Source: Saccharomycopsis malanga (lineage: Eukaryota > Ascomycota > Saccharomycetes > Ascoideales > Saccharomycopsidaceae). Taken from it: DNA of 64,000 nt. How positions within the stretch are numbered: position 1 is the first letter of the stretch; the number at the start of each line of letters is the position of its first letter. The stretch spans positions 248,001 through 312,000 of the forward strand of contig CP025322.1 in NCBI GenBank assembly GCA_004014935.1, in the 5' to 3' direction. A program made the translations under genes and the position numbers. Below the pieces are notes generated by a model that ran no database searches, was not told the DNA's origin, and was given only the letters and a program-made list of their open reading frames with translations. This document shows, piece after piece, positions 8,450 through 18,660 of this stretch.

Positions 8450-10237
8450 ATGGTTTCTGCATCGAAGGCTAAGAGAGAGGCCAAGAGAGCTGCTGCTGGT
8501 AAGAAACCTAAGAAGGAAAAGACTTCCAAGAACGAGCTTGAATCCGCCACTGAAGAGATTGAGAGATTGCAATTACAAACTGATTCAGAGGGTATTTCCG
8601 ACCGTGTTGTGACTGGTGTGTTGGACTCGTTGGAAACTTCTAGAGATATTAAATTGTCTTCTGTTTCCTTGTTATTCCATGGTAAAGTTTTGATTCAAGA
8701 TTCTTCTTTGGAATTGAATTATGGTAGACGTTATGGTTTATTGGGTGCTAATGGATGTGGTAAATCGACTTTGTTGAAGTCTATCGCTGCTAGAGAGTTC
8801 CCAATTCCTGCTCATTTTGATATTTATCTTTTGAATGAACCAGCCAACCCTACTGAATATTCAGCTTTGGAATATGTTGTTAGAGAAGCTGAAGCTGAAT
8901 TGAAGAGATTGGAAGATTTAGTTGAACAAATCATTGTTGATGATGGTCCAGAATCTCCTGTTTTGGAAGGTTTGTACGAAAGAATTGACTCTTTGGATCC
9001 AAGCACTTTCGAATCCAGAGCTTCTGTTATTTTGACTGGTTTGGGTTTCAATAAGGTCACCATTTTGAAAAAGACCAAGGACATGTCTGGTGGTTGGAGA
9101 ATGCGTGTTGCTTTAGCTAAGGCCTTGTTTGTCAAGCCAACTTTGTTATTATTAGATGACCCAACTGCTCATTTGGATTTGGAAGCTTGTGTCTGGTTAG
9201 AGGAATATTTGAAGAGATTCGACCGTATTTTGGTTTTGGTTTCCCATTCCCAAGATTTCTTGAATGGTGTTTGTACCAACATGATTGATATGAGATTGAA
9301 AAACATTCAACAGTACGGTGGTAACTACGACGCTTACGTCAAGACTAGAATTGAATTGGAAACTAATCAAATGAAACAATACAACAAACAACAAGAAGAA
9401 ATTGCTCATATCAAGAAATTCATTGCTTCTGCCGGTACTTATGCTAACTTGGTTAGACAAGCTAAATCTAGACAAAAGATTTTGGATAAGATGGAAGCCG
9501 ATGGTTTAATTGAAAAGGTTGTTCCTGATAAAGTGTTTTCTTTCAGATTTGCTGATGTGGAAAAATTGCCACCTCCAGTTTTGTCTTTCGATGACATCTC
9601 ATTCTCTTATGACGGAACTGTTGAAAACCGCCTTTACGAACATTTGAGTTTCGGTGTTGATATGGATTCTAGAATTGCTTTGGTAGGTCCAAACGGTGTG
9701 GGTAAATCCACCCTTTTGAAACTTATGACCGGTCATTTGACTCCTCAAGGTGGCAGAGTCTCCAAACATACTCACATTAAGTTGGGTGTCTATTCCCAAC
9801 ATTCTGCTGATCAGTTAGACTTGACTAAAACCCCGTTGGAGTTTGTCCGTGACAAATTTTCTAGCATTTCTCAAGATTTCCAATATTGGAGACAGCAGTT
9901 GGGTAGATACGGTTTGACTGGTGAACAACAAACGGCTCAAATGGCCACTTTGTCCGAAGGTCAAAGATCTAGAGTTGTTTTCGCCTTGTTGGCTTTGGAA
10001 TCTCCAAACGTCATTTTGTTGGATGAACCTACTAACGGTTTGGATATTCCAACCATTGACTCTTTGGCTGATGCCATCAACGCATTTTCTGGTGGTGTGG
10101 TTGTTGTTTCCCACGATTTCAGATTGTTGGACAAAGTTGCCAAAGACATTTTCGTCGTGGAAAATAAAACTGCTACAAGATGGGATGGAAGTATTTTGCA
10201 GTACAAACAGAAATTGGCAAAAAATGTGGTATTGTAA
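8450..10237 (+). CDS. ARB1: ABCF ATPase Arb1, ribosome biogenesis factor
   Basis: 595 residues from ATG 8450, without transmembrane domains. A Lys/Arg-rich N-terminus is followed by two ABC cassettes. The first has Walker A GANGCGKST (about 99-107), signature SGGWRMRV (about 213) and Walker B ending LLLDDPTAHLD. The second has Walker A GPNGVGKST (about 413), signature LSEGQRSRV (about 501) and LLDEPTNGLD. The first Walker B carries DDPTAH instead of the usual DEPTNH, so that site may be atypical; Arb1 orthologues should be compared. Arb1 shuttles between nucleus and cytoplasm in 40S and 60S assembly. Codon use is strongly biased to TTG, GGT and GCT, typical of a highly expressed gene. Confidence 0.97.
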   Translation: MVSASKAKREAKRAAAGKKPKKEKTSKNELESATEEIERLQLQTDSEGISDRVVTGVLDSLETSRDIKLSSVSLLFHGKVLIQDSSLELNYGRRYGLLGANGCGKSTLLKSIAAREFPIPAHFDIYLLNEPANPTEYSALEYVVREAEAELKRLEDLVEQIIVDDGPESPVLEGLYERIDSLDPSTFESRASVILTGLGFNKVTILKKTKDMSGGWRMRVALAKALFVKPTLLLLDDPTAHLDLEACVWLEEYLKRFDRILVLVSHSQDFLNGVCTNMIDMRLKNIQQYGGNYDAYVKTRIELETNQMKQYNKQQEEIAHIKKFIASAGTYANLVRQAKSRQKILDKMEADGLIEKVVPDKVFSFRFADVEKLPPPVLSFDDISFSYDGTVENRLYEHLSFGVDMDSRIALVGPNGVGKSTLLKLMTGHLTPQGGRVSKHTHIKLGVYSQHSADQLDLTKTPLEFVRDKFSSISQDFQYWRQQLGRYGLTGEQQTAQMATLSEGQRSRVVFALLALESPNVILLDEPTNGLDIPTIDSLADAINAFSGGVVVVSHDFRLLDKVAKDIFVVENKTATRWDGSILQYKQKLAKNVVL

Positions 10238-11188
10238 ACTACGTGAAGCCTTTGTTTCTGTTTTCGTTTCTGCAATTCATGTTCTTTACTAATCGTTTTT
10301 TTACTATTCATCATCATCATCATCAGTTTTTTTTTCAACTTTTAATCTGTTTGGCTGTTTGTATATCATACATTTTTTGTCTCAATTTTCCCTTTTTTTT
10401 CAATATAATTCACTCGTTTTGGTTTTTTTACAATTAGACAGTAAAATACAGGGTTGATTATTAGTACTTCTAGTTTTTTTTGTTTTGTTTTGATATATTG
10501 TATAATGTATCTTCAACATCAAAAAGTCGCACATTGTAAAGTTATTGACTACCAAACACAGATTTCGCTCCTTACGACAGGCACTTAAAATTCGAGGGTA
10601 AAACTTCTGTTTGTCGAAAACTAAGAATATTTCTTATATCTGTTTTAACAATGAAATAAAATTTAGCCTTCAATAGGTAAAGGTACAAGTATATAGTTGA
10701 GTATACGCTGTAAAAAGAAAACAATTTTTCAAGAACACACAAGTATAGTAAAGAACATATACCATCAGTGCAAAGGAAATAATCTCCGGCAACTTTCGTC
10801 CCATATAACAGTAAGAACAGATATTTAGCCCAGTTGGCCGTCGTAAAATCATCTTCAGACTTGCCTAGCCCACTTCCAAGCATACCAATTCATCTAGGTG
10901 TTACCCGCACACTGCATAGTTAAGGAATCTTTGTTTTTCGGTTTTTTCATCGTCAAAATTCAACTAAACTTAGTGAAGCCAAACAATTGCTGGAATTGCT
11001 GAAGAATTCTACCTATCGGGCAATTGGACGTGTATACAAGCAACGGACGCCTATACATTATTGCCGAGATTACAGGTTGGATAGTGTTTGACAAGGCTGT
11101 TGTTCATCATAGTTGTTGCTATTTCTAGATTTAGTTCTGGCGGTATCAAGAAAGCCTGTAATTGTTAATATTATCTTGTCAAGCAATT
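10238..11188. other. Tandem intergenic region between ARB1 and SPT6
   Basis: Contains the T-rich ARB1 3' flank with a short (CAT)n run near 10309-10325 and the SPT6 promoter. A minus-strand 103-codon ORF (10572-10883) starts with a plausible ATG, but I see no family match. Confidence 0.5.
10901..10907 (-). promoter_or_regulatory. Reb1-type site (TTACCCG) upstream of SPT6
   Basis: Exact reverse complement of CGGGTAA, about 282 bp before the SPT6 ATG at 11189. Confidence 0.45.
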
Positions 11189-14100
11189 ATGTCTAGTCAA
11201 AGCGATGACGAGAGACCTCAAAAGCATTCATATGTAGACCGAGACGCTGAGGAATCGGATGACAATGGAAATGGGGTAGTAGATTCATCTGAGGAGGAGG
11301 AAGATGATGATGAAGAAGAGATGGAGAAAGTTCGTGCTGGATTTATTGTTGACGATGAAGAAGAAGGCGATGGCTCAGGATCAGAAGAAGAAGGCGGAAG
11401 AAATCGTCGTCATCGCCATAAAAGAAGAAAAAGATCTAAAGAAAAGAGCACCGATGATGTATTGGATGAAGATGATTTGGATCTTTTAATGGAAAATACC
11501 GGTGCTGCTCCGAGAGTTTCCAAGTCCAAATTCAAAAGATTGAAAAGAGGTCCAACTGAGGATGAAGATGCAATTTCAGGAAGAGCCAGTTTTAAGAATG
11601 CTCTAGATGATATATTCAGTGATGATGAACAACTTCAAGACGATGGAAATTCCAGTGACATTGTTGCCGACGAAAGAGAATCAAGAAGAAGGGTGCCTGT
11701 AGATGAGATGGAAGATTTTATCGAAGAAGATTCTGACGAAGAGGATGAAGATGCTACTGGTGGTGCTGGACGTGATCGCCAACAAAGTAGAAAATATAGA
11801 CCACAAGTAAGCTCTTCCATGATGCCACAATACAGTGATATTGACCAGGAAAAGTTGGATCAATTATTTGAGATTTTTGGTGATGGTACCGATTACGCTT
11901 GGGCTTTAGAGTTGGAGGACCAGGATGATTTGGATGCTGATGAACTTGATGAAGAAGAAGGAGATGGTGCTCCTAAATTAGCGGATATTTTTGAACAGAC
12001 AGAATTGCAAGAGAAGATGTTGACAGAGGAAGATAACCAGATCCGTATCAAAGATGTACCAGAGCGTTACCAGGCTATTAGAGATGGAATCAAACATTAC
12101 AATTTGTCTGCTGAAGAGTTTCAGTTTGAAAAAAGTTGGGTTAGAGATGTATTGGGTGCTGAAAAGGTTGATTTCTTATCTAAGAACAGCCATCTATTAG
12201 AACCATTCAATGAAGCTATCAGCGACGTGTTGACTTTCATTTGTGAAGATTCTTTAGAAGTTCCATTCATCTGGACTCATAGAAAGGATTTCATCACCTT
12301 TACTAGTAAGGACCCTGTTAATGACAAGCTTACTCTTGTAGACTTGTTGAAAGAGGACGATCTTTGGCGCATAGTTCAATTAGACATTGAGTTCCATAGT
12401 TTGTTGCAGAAGAAGAAGACTGTGGTGAAAATGTTGAATAAACTTGGAGTTTATGATGAATACGAAGAGTCAATTGACGCGGGAACTAAAATTCAAGATT
12501 TCCAAGATTTCTATGAGTTTATTCTTTTCACATATTCAGAAAAATTGAAACTACTTGAGGTAAATGGTGAGGATGATCTTGATGATATTGATGAAGATGA
12601 TTATGATCCATCTAATGTCGATAATCCAGAAAAAAATAAACGAAAGACCACTAAAAGACATTCCAAATACTCTGTTTGGGATAGAATTAGGGAATCTGAT
12701 TTGTATCAAATGGTTCAATATCTTGGAATTACTGCCTCTCAAGTAGGTGCTAACATCAGTGGCACCACCAAAGAATATTTTACTCAGGATCAAGATGAAG
12801 ATCCAGAAGATTTGATCAACGAGATAATCACAAGACCAAGCAGCCATTATCCAAATGCCACGGTGGCCATGGGGGTTGTAGAAAAAATGTTTGGTGAGGA
12901 ATTATATCATGAGCCCAAAATTAGATCTGTAGTAAGAACTGCTTTCACCACTTATGCCAAAGTGCATGTTAAGTTGACTGAAAAGGGTAAGGTCAAGATT
13001 GTTAAGGGGAGTTCCAATTACGATTTCAAGTATTTGATCAATAAGTCTATTGCTTCTTTTGCAAGTGACCCAAGTTTGTTTTTAAGAATGTTAAATGCCG
13101 AACAAGAAAGTTTGATACAAATCAATATTGTGTTACCTTCATTAAAAGAGTTTGTGGATCATGTTTTCAATAATTACATTGCTTCTGATGGAGAATCTGA
13201 AATTAGTAGCAAATGGAATACCATTAGAAAAAATGCTTTGGAAATTGCCATGAAGAAATTAATTCCTCTTGTTTGTATGAACATTAAAGAAGAATTGAGG
13301 AAAGAATGTGAAAGATCCTTATTTTTCAAAGTAAGAAATGCTGTTATCAAGAAATTAGATCAAGCTCCGTACAAGCCACCTGGATTTGTCCATGGTACCA
13401 CCCCAGAAACATTTACTATATCATGTGGTGAGGGTAATTTCCATACCGACGCCGTAGTAGGCGTATATACAAATTCCTATGGTGAGGTAAAAGAATTTGT
13501 CAAGTTTGACCAGAACCCTATTCGGGATCCTGAGTTTGGCGATGTGTTTGCCCAGAAAATCGAAGAGTTGAAACCAGATGTTATTGGCATCAATGGGTAT
13601 AATGCACACACTAAAAGACTTTACGATGTCATTTCCAAGGTTATAGAGTCCGAACAATTAAAAGCAGAGTCTCCTGAAGGTGATTATAGTCAATATGAAA
13701 ATGGCGAACCTCCTTTGATTGAAATCATATATGTTCCTGATGAGATTGCTAGATTATATCAGAACTCTACCAGAGCTAAGGAAGAGTTTCCAGATAAGTC
13801 TAGTTTGGCGAAGTATTGTGTAGCTCTTGCTAGATACTTGCAAAATCCGTTGCTTGAATATATTAATCTTAGTAAAGATGTCCAGGCAATCTATTTCCAC
13901 AAGTACCAACATTTGCTTAGTGAAGAAAGATTGACTGAAGCTATCACTACAGCCTTTGTTGATATTGTCAATATGGTGGGTGTGGATATCAATCAAGCAA
14001 TACGTGAGCCTTATTACGCTGCTAGTTTGCAATATGTTGCTGGATTGGGTCCAAGAAAGGCCAGTGGTTTATTACAGACCATACAGAGCAAATCATCCAA

Positions 14101-15601
14101 GTTATTGAACAGGGCATCGCTTGTGACAGCTAACATCACTGCAACTACAATTTTCATGAATTGTTCAAGTTTTTTGAAATTCTATGAAACAAACGACCGA
14201 TTCTCGGATAAGGCTGATGTTTTGGACGAAACCAGAATACATCCCGAAGATTATATCTTGGCTACAAAGATGGCTGCGGATGCCTTGGAATTAGATGAAG
14301 AGGATATCGAGGATCTTGAAAAAGAAGGCGGCGAAGGTGTTATTCGAAAATTGGATGAAGGAAACAATTTGTTGAAATTGAATGAATTGGTGCTCGAAGA
14401 TTATGCTGCTGAATTGGAAACCAAACACGGTAAAAAGAAAAGAGCTACCTTGTACATGATTAAAGATGAATTGCAGAACCATTTTGAGGAGATTAGACAT
14501 CGATTCCACATAATGAATGCTGAAGAAATCTTCCTTTCATTGACCGGAGAGTCTACCGAAACATTTTATCCTGGTGTTGTATGTACAGTCGTATTGAAGA
14601 AGGTGTCTAACAGATTCTTGTCTGGTGTCACCCAATTTTTGGTAAATTGTAACATTACCAGGGAGAAAATGTTAGATTACAACGACCAGAGAGATGTAGA
14701 CTCAGTATTTCATGCACAACAGGCAGTCCAGGCAAAGATCCTTGAGGTTGATTATGCTAATTTCCGCTGTGAAGGATCTGTATTGCCCCAAGACGTTAGT
14801 CAGCCAGAAGAAAACCCACAAGCCAATTCTAACGCTCATCAATACGACGAATGGGATGAGATTGCAGAGGCCAATGATATTAGAATGGAAAAGTTGAAGT
14901 TGGATACTGAAACCAAACCAAAGAAATTTGTTAAGCATCCGTTTTTCCATAATTTTAACGCTCGTCAAGCAGAAGAACACCTTGCTTCCATGCCTAGAGG
15001 TGGTCTTGTAATCCGTCCTTCTTCCAAGGGAGTTGATCATTTAGCCATCACATGGAAAGTCGACAATGCTTTGTACCAACATTTAGATGTAGTTGAAAAA
15101 ACAAGAGTTGGCAAAGACAACGAGGAAATAAAGTCATACCATGTCAAAGGGTACAAGTACTCTGATTTGGATGAATTGATTACCTTTCATATCAACCGTT
15201 TGGCAAGAAACGTGGAACTTATGGTCAATAATGATAAGTTTTATCGGAAATCGAGAGCCGAAGCCGAAGACTATTTGGACTCTTATATTAAGGCTAACTC
15301 TGGACGTGGTTATTACATCTTTTGTTTTGACCATAAGCATCCAGGGTGGTTTACATTATTGTTCAAAGGTAGCGAGAAAGCCAAAATCTATTCTCTCCCA
15401 GTAGAAGTCACACCAAATGGCTACAGACTCGAGGGATACGATTATACTTCTATGGGTTTACTTACAAATGGTTTCAAACAACTTATGAAAACCAAATTCC
15501 AACAACAGAAACAGAGAAAGAACGGCGGAAACGACGGTGGAAGATATGGCCAAGGGTACAACAATGTCCCAATGTACAATAATTACGCCAACGGCTATTA
15601 A
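11189..15601 (+). CDS. SPT6: Transcription elongation factor and histone chaperone Spt6
   Basis: 1470 residues (S. cerevisiae 1451). The frame is open further upstream, but the first ATG is at 11189 (MSSQSDDERPQ). Order: very acidic N-terminus with basic patches (1-270; Spn1/Iws1 and nucleosome binding), Tex-like core, YqgF RNase-H fold around 770-900, a helix-hairpin-helix segment near LQYVAGLGPRKASGL, S1 domain about 1120-1190, and tandem SH2 starting at KHPFFHNFNARQAEEHL (about 1249), with RGGLVIRPSS as the phosphopeptide-pocket region. Spt6 travels with RNA polymerase II. The C-terminal tail is Gln/Asn/Gly/Tyr-rich. I saw no in-frame CTG codon in the gene. Confidence 0.98.
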   Translation: MSSQSDDERPQKHSYVDRDAEESDDNGNGVVDSSEEEEDDDEEEMEKVRAGFIVDDEEEGDGSGSEEEGGRNRRHRHKRRKRSKEKSTDDVLDEDDLDLLMENTGAAPRVSKSKFKRLKRGPTEDEDAISGRASFKNALDDIFSDDEQLQDDGNSSDIVADERESRRRVPVDEMEDFIEEDSDEEDEDATGGAGRDRQQSRKYRPQVSSSMMPQYSDIDQEKLDQLFEIFGDGTDYAWALELEDQDDLDADELDEEEGDGAPKLADIFEQTELQEKMLTEEDNQIRIKDVPERYQAIRDGIKHYNLSAEEFQFEKSWVRDVLGAEKVDFLSKNSHLLEPFNEAISDVLTFICEDSLEVPFIWTHRKDFITFTSKDPVNDKLTLVDLLKEDDLWRIVQLDIEFHSLLQKKKTVVKMLNKLGVYDEYEESIDAGTKIQDFQDFYEFILFTYSEKLKLLEVNGEDDLDDIDEDDYDPSNVDNPEKNKRKTTKRHSKYSVWDRIRESDLYQMVQYLGITASQVGANISGTTKEYFTQDQDEDPEDLINEIITRPSSHYPNATVAMGVVEKMFGEELYHEPKIRSVVRTAFTTYAKVHVKLTEKGKVKIVKGSSNYDFKYLINKSIASFASDPSLFLRMLNAEQESLIQINIVLPSLKEFVDHVFNNYIASDGESEISSKWNTIRKNALEIAMKKLIPLVCMNIKEELRKECERSLFFKVRNAVIKKLDQAPYKPPGFVHGTTPETFTISCGEGNFHTDAVVGVYTNSYGEVKEFVKFDQNPIRDPEFGDVFAQKIEELKPDVIGINGYNAHTKRLYDVISKVIESEQLKAESPEGDYSQYENGEPPLIEIIYVPDEIARLYQNSTRAKEEFPDKSSLAKYCVALARYLQNPLLEYINLSKDVQAIYFHKYQHLLSEERLTEAITTAFVDIVNMVGVDINQAIREPYYAASLQYVAGLGPRKASGLLQTIQSKSSKLLNRASLVTANITATTIFMNCSSFLKFYETNDRFSDKADVLDETRIHPEDYILATKMAADALELDEEDIEDLEKEGGEGVIRKLDEGNNLLKLNELVLEDYAAELETKHGKKKRATLYMIKDELQNHFEEIRHRFHIMNAEEIFLSLTGESTETFYPGVVCTVVLKKVSNRFLSGVTQFLVNCNITREKMLDYNDQRDVDSVFHAQQAVQAKILEVDYANFRCEGSVLPQDVSQPEENPQANSNAHQYDEWDEIAEANDIRMEKLKLDTETKPKKFVKHPFFHNFNARQAEEHLASMPRGGLVIRPSSKGVDHLAITWKVDNALYQHLDVVEKTRVGKDNEEIKSYHVKGYKYSDLDELITFHINRLARNVELMVNNDKFYRKSRAEAEDYLDSYIKANSGRGYYIFCFDHKHPGWFTLLFKGSEKAKIYSLPVEVTPNGYRLEGYDYTSMGLLTNGFKQLMKTKFQQQKQRKNGGNDGGRYGQGYNNVPMYNNYANGY

Positions 15602-17245
15602 TTGTCAATTCTCTTTGTGTTTTCTGTTTTTCACCATTTCTTGCTCTGTCACAGTGGTTTTCATTTCGTGGGTGTTTTTGTCCTATTTATTTTTTTCTCT
15701 ATGTATTTTGTTCATAGTTAAAAACTTTAGAAAATTTATTTAATTATATTTTATGTAGGCCCTTAATTTTTCCAGTTGGTTGTTGTAATTTTATTATGTG
15801 AAGAAGACGAGTGGCACGACTATCTGGACATCTAACATATTATGGGAGAGTTTTAACAAACTTGTGTTTACATAGAAGGCGAAGCACTTTATAGTATTTG
15901 AAATCGAATTGCGAACCATCTAAATAATTGATACCCATCATAATACTACGAAAGTGAACTAATTGGCCTATTCCAGAACAACAACTGAAGAGATAGAAGT
16001 ATTTTTCTTATTTGGTAACAAGAAAATTGTTACAAGGATTTGCTTTTTGATCTAAACATTATGGAATTGCTAGATACTGTCTACTCAAAATACAACTTAG
16101 GAATCAGAAACCTTTATCTTATCTCTGTTACAGTTCCCGTAGCCCTACGAGCTAAAATATTTTGGTACTTGATTTATGTTAGCGTGTGTTATCAGACAGA
16201 ACAACCTTAAAAGTACGATCTGTAGGTAGGTATATACGTTAACGCTTTCAGTTTTTTAAGCTAAACAGTCGAATGACAAATAATAACTGGATGTATGTTT
16301 AACGGTCTCATTGTAACAAAACGTCCTGCTAATTACCTAATTTGTATTCGCCACTTTCACCACTTTTTTAACATAGCACCGGCATTCAAAAAAAGGCAGA
16401 TATGTTGCAGTCCTGCAAAAAAGCGATAGCCGGGGACATATGCAGGGCATAAAATATTTGCAAAAAAGTTACATAGTAAAAACAAAGAAACATATATGGA
16501 TTCTCATTGTATATTACTATACAATACCACCCATTTACAAGGGAAGTCTGTAACACGATGTTGCAAAAGATACTTTTTTCATTCAAAGAATGTTTTCAAC
16601 GTTAGATTGCGGACGTATTACATATTCTCAAACCGAAAAGCGTTTTGATACGGTTTTCCCCCAGACCGGATTTGCACAAGGTATCGAAACGCTAACTTTT
16701 ACAAAGCAGCTTAAAACATAGCAATTGTATGATGTCTAGGCAGAGTTTCTATGATGCGTTTGACCGGGGAAAAGATCGGCCTACAAGTGGAAAGAAAACT
16801 GAAATCTGAAACACCCGCTTACTACATTATGTTACTTACTCTTGCTAATCTATGGTAAGAAGTTCAATGCATCCGACATAGAATTTGTAGATCATCAAGC
16901 GTCATTAGTCGCTATCAGAGAGGGGGCTCGTAGAAAGTAAAAAAAGCGAGGCTTTTCCCAAAATGGGAATGAACTGAGGCATACTGAAACCTCAAACTTG
17001 TCGCTTTCTTTTTTCACCGATAATTTTTCTTTTATATATATTTATTCTTACCATTATTAGTCCCTACACATAAACCAACTCTACCGGTACAATATTTAAA
17101 AGTTACTGAGTTTATCTGCTTATCTTTCATTCATTTCACGCTGTGTGTTCCTTGATATTGACAAGTAAACCTAATCAGTTTTCCAGCTTTATCCATAAAA
17201 ATTAAGCGTCAAAACTCATATCCATTGCAATAACCAAAATACAAA
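15602..17245. other. 1.6-kb intergenic region upstream of a Rho GTPase gene
   Basis: Long promoter region with an Mcm1-like palindrome at 16954-16969 and scattered GC-rich blocks (around 16650 and 16790). A possible tiny spliced ORF beginning at about 16274 was considered and rejected. No gene recognised. Confidence 0.55.
16954..16969. promoter_or_regulatory. Mcm1 (MADS-box) type palindrome
   Basis: TTTCCCAAAATGGGAA is nearly perfectly dyadic and differs from the extended Mcm1 P-box consensus (TTWCCCNAWWNGGWAA) at one position. It lies 276 bp before the Rho GTPase ATG, which fits cell-cycle or mating-type control; this is inference. Confidence 0.5.
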
Positions 17246-17842
17246 ATGTCTAATACAAAAACTCTAAAGAAAAAACTTGTCATCGTGGGCGATGGTTACT
17301 GCGGTAAAACCAGTTTGTTGATGTCTTTCAAAGACGGGCATTTTCCTGAAGTATATGTCCCAACAGTGTTCGATGACCACGCAACAAATATAAACGTTGA
17401 TGGCCAGGCAGTCCAGCTACATCTTTGGGATACTGCAGGTCAAGAGGATTACGAAAGATTGCGGCCTTTAGCTTACCCAGACTCGAATGTTATCCTTATC
17501 TGTTTCACTGTTGATTCACGTTCATCCTTGGCTAACGTCAGAGATGTATGGCTTCCAGAGGTGTTACACTACTGCCAAAGAGTACCTATTTTCTTGGTAT
17601 GCTGCAAAAAGGACTTACGAAATGATTTGCAAACCAGAAAAAAGTTGGCGCGTACTAACGATCAACCTTTGACGCCGGAGGAAGGTATGCAAGTTGCAGA
17701 AAGAATTGGGGCTTACAAATACGTAGAATGTTCAGCGAAGACTGGCGAAAACGTTCTGGAACTTTTTACGGAGGCTGCAAGATCAACCATATCAAAGAAG
17801 GATATCCAGCCGGAAGAAGGTGGATGTTGTGTGATATTGTGA
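17246..17842 (+). CDS. Rho-family small GTPase, Rho1-like but divergent (paralogue A)
   Basis: 198 residues from ATG 17246. Motifs: P-loop GDGYCGKT (15-22), effector region YVPTVFDDH instead of the usual YVPTVFENY, switch II WDTAGQEDYERLRPL, a CKKDL base motif in the NKxD position, and SAK. The C-terminus is CVIL, a CAAX box predicted to be geranylgeranylated, preceded by few basic residues. All GTP-binding motifs look intact. The changed effector loop suggests altered partners. It resembles Rho1/RhoA more than Cdc42, Rho3 or Rho4, but I cannot assign orthology. A second divergent Rho gene lies 1.2 kb downstream in convergent orientation. Confidence 0.9.
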   Translation: MSNTKTLKKKLVIVGDGYCGKTSLLMSFKDGHFPEVYVPTVFDDHATNINVDGQAVQLHLWDTAGQEDYERLRPLAYPDSNVILICFTVDSRSSLANVRDVWLPEVLHYCQRVPIFLVCCKKDLRNDLQTRKKLARTNDQPLTPEEGMQVAERIGAYKYVECSAKTGENVLELFTEAARSTISKKDIQPEEGGCCVIL

Positions 17843-18420
17843 GCGTATAATTTGTCATTGATACCATTTGTTTTCGCAGTTGTACCTTCATGTTCTTCAG
17901 CATATATATATTTTTAGATTTTTGAATTTTTGGATTTTTTAGATTTTCTGTTTTTCTGTCTCGTTTTTTTGTCAGTTCGCTATCTTTACTTTTAGCATTT
18001 TTCTGATTCTGGTTTTTGCTTAGCTTAATCATTAATTTAACTTGGTCTATTGAACTTTCTCATTCAGTATTATGTGTGCGTATGCGTTATTGCGAAAGAG
18101 ACTTAGTAAATTCAATGGTATAAGTTCAAAATATTATAAGTAATGCTAAATTTGGCAGTCATTCTGATTAAAAAACACTTTTGGTTTTACGGAACTTTTT
18201 ATTTTCACTTCGATACGTGCATTTTGCTTAAGGCTCTGTTTTGTCAACTTTCCTCTACTATATTTCATTTCTTTACTCTTTGGTTTGACTGTAAACTCTC
18301 AGACTTTTAATTTATTATACTATTAAATGCCGTAAGCCATATATATGATCATTTAAATATTATGCAAGTGCCTTGGGTTACCTTTAGAAGATTGGTGTGC
18401 GGGGGTTGCCCTGCGTACAA
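17843..18420. other. 3' flank of the first Rho gene
   Basis: AT-rich, with repeats of TTTTTGGAT/AGATTTT type around 17915-17950. No gene recognised. Confidence 0.5.
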
Positions 18421-18426
18421 CTTTTA

Positions 18427-18650
18427 ATATAAAAACCTGCGCTTAAATATTTTTGAATAACTTTTCTTCACTTTTTTACAACAACTTATCAACCTTTAAT
18501 CATTCAAGTAGACTTCCTTTGGAAGTTTACTTGGTTTATTTCACCTATAGCTTATATAGGTCAAATAAACACACATTTGACAGTTAAACTGTACTGTTTT
18601 TTTTTCTTTATGTTTTCTACGTATTTACGTTGTCGCGAGACAACCTTTTT
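18427..18650 (+). ncRNA. Candidate structured transcript: hairpin array between the Rho genes
   Basis: A TATA-like ATATAAAAA at 18427-18435 precedes a series of strong inverted repeats. Hairpin 1 (18505-18533) has a 13-bp stem with a 3-nt loop and one G-U pair. Hairpin 2 (18534-18570) has 15 bp with a single C-C mismatch and a 5-nt loop, and abuts hairpin 1 with no gap. Hairpin 3 is a small 5-bp stem (18580-18592). Hairpin 4 (18629-18644) has a 6-bp perfect stem closed by GCGA (a GNRA tetraloop), followed by five T. A region between convergent genes needs no promoter of its own, so an independent RNA gene is plausible. No known RNA family was recognised. Strand follows the TATA and T-run positions. 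Confidence 0.4.
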
Positions 18651-18660
18651 GAAAGTCTGA

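Noticed and set aside
10572-10883. 103-codon minus-strand ORF (MLGSGLGKSEDDFTTANW)
   Set aside because: It has an ATG and a gene-like first 40 codons, but the rest is AT-driven. I could not find a convincing splice pair or family, so it is left unresolved.
12551-12847. Antisense ORFs inside SPT6, VPS3, BRE4 and other long genes
   Set aside because: They mirror the codon bias of the real gene on the other strand and have no domains.
16274-16460. Tiny spliced ORF (MTNNNW, GTATGT donor, TTTAACATAG acceptor)
   Set aside because: It would give only about 31 residues; short motifs like these arise by chance in AT-rich promoter DNA, and it lies far upstream of the Rho gene.
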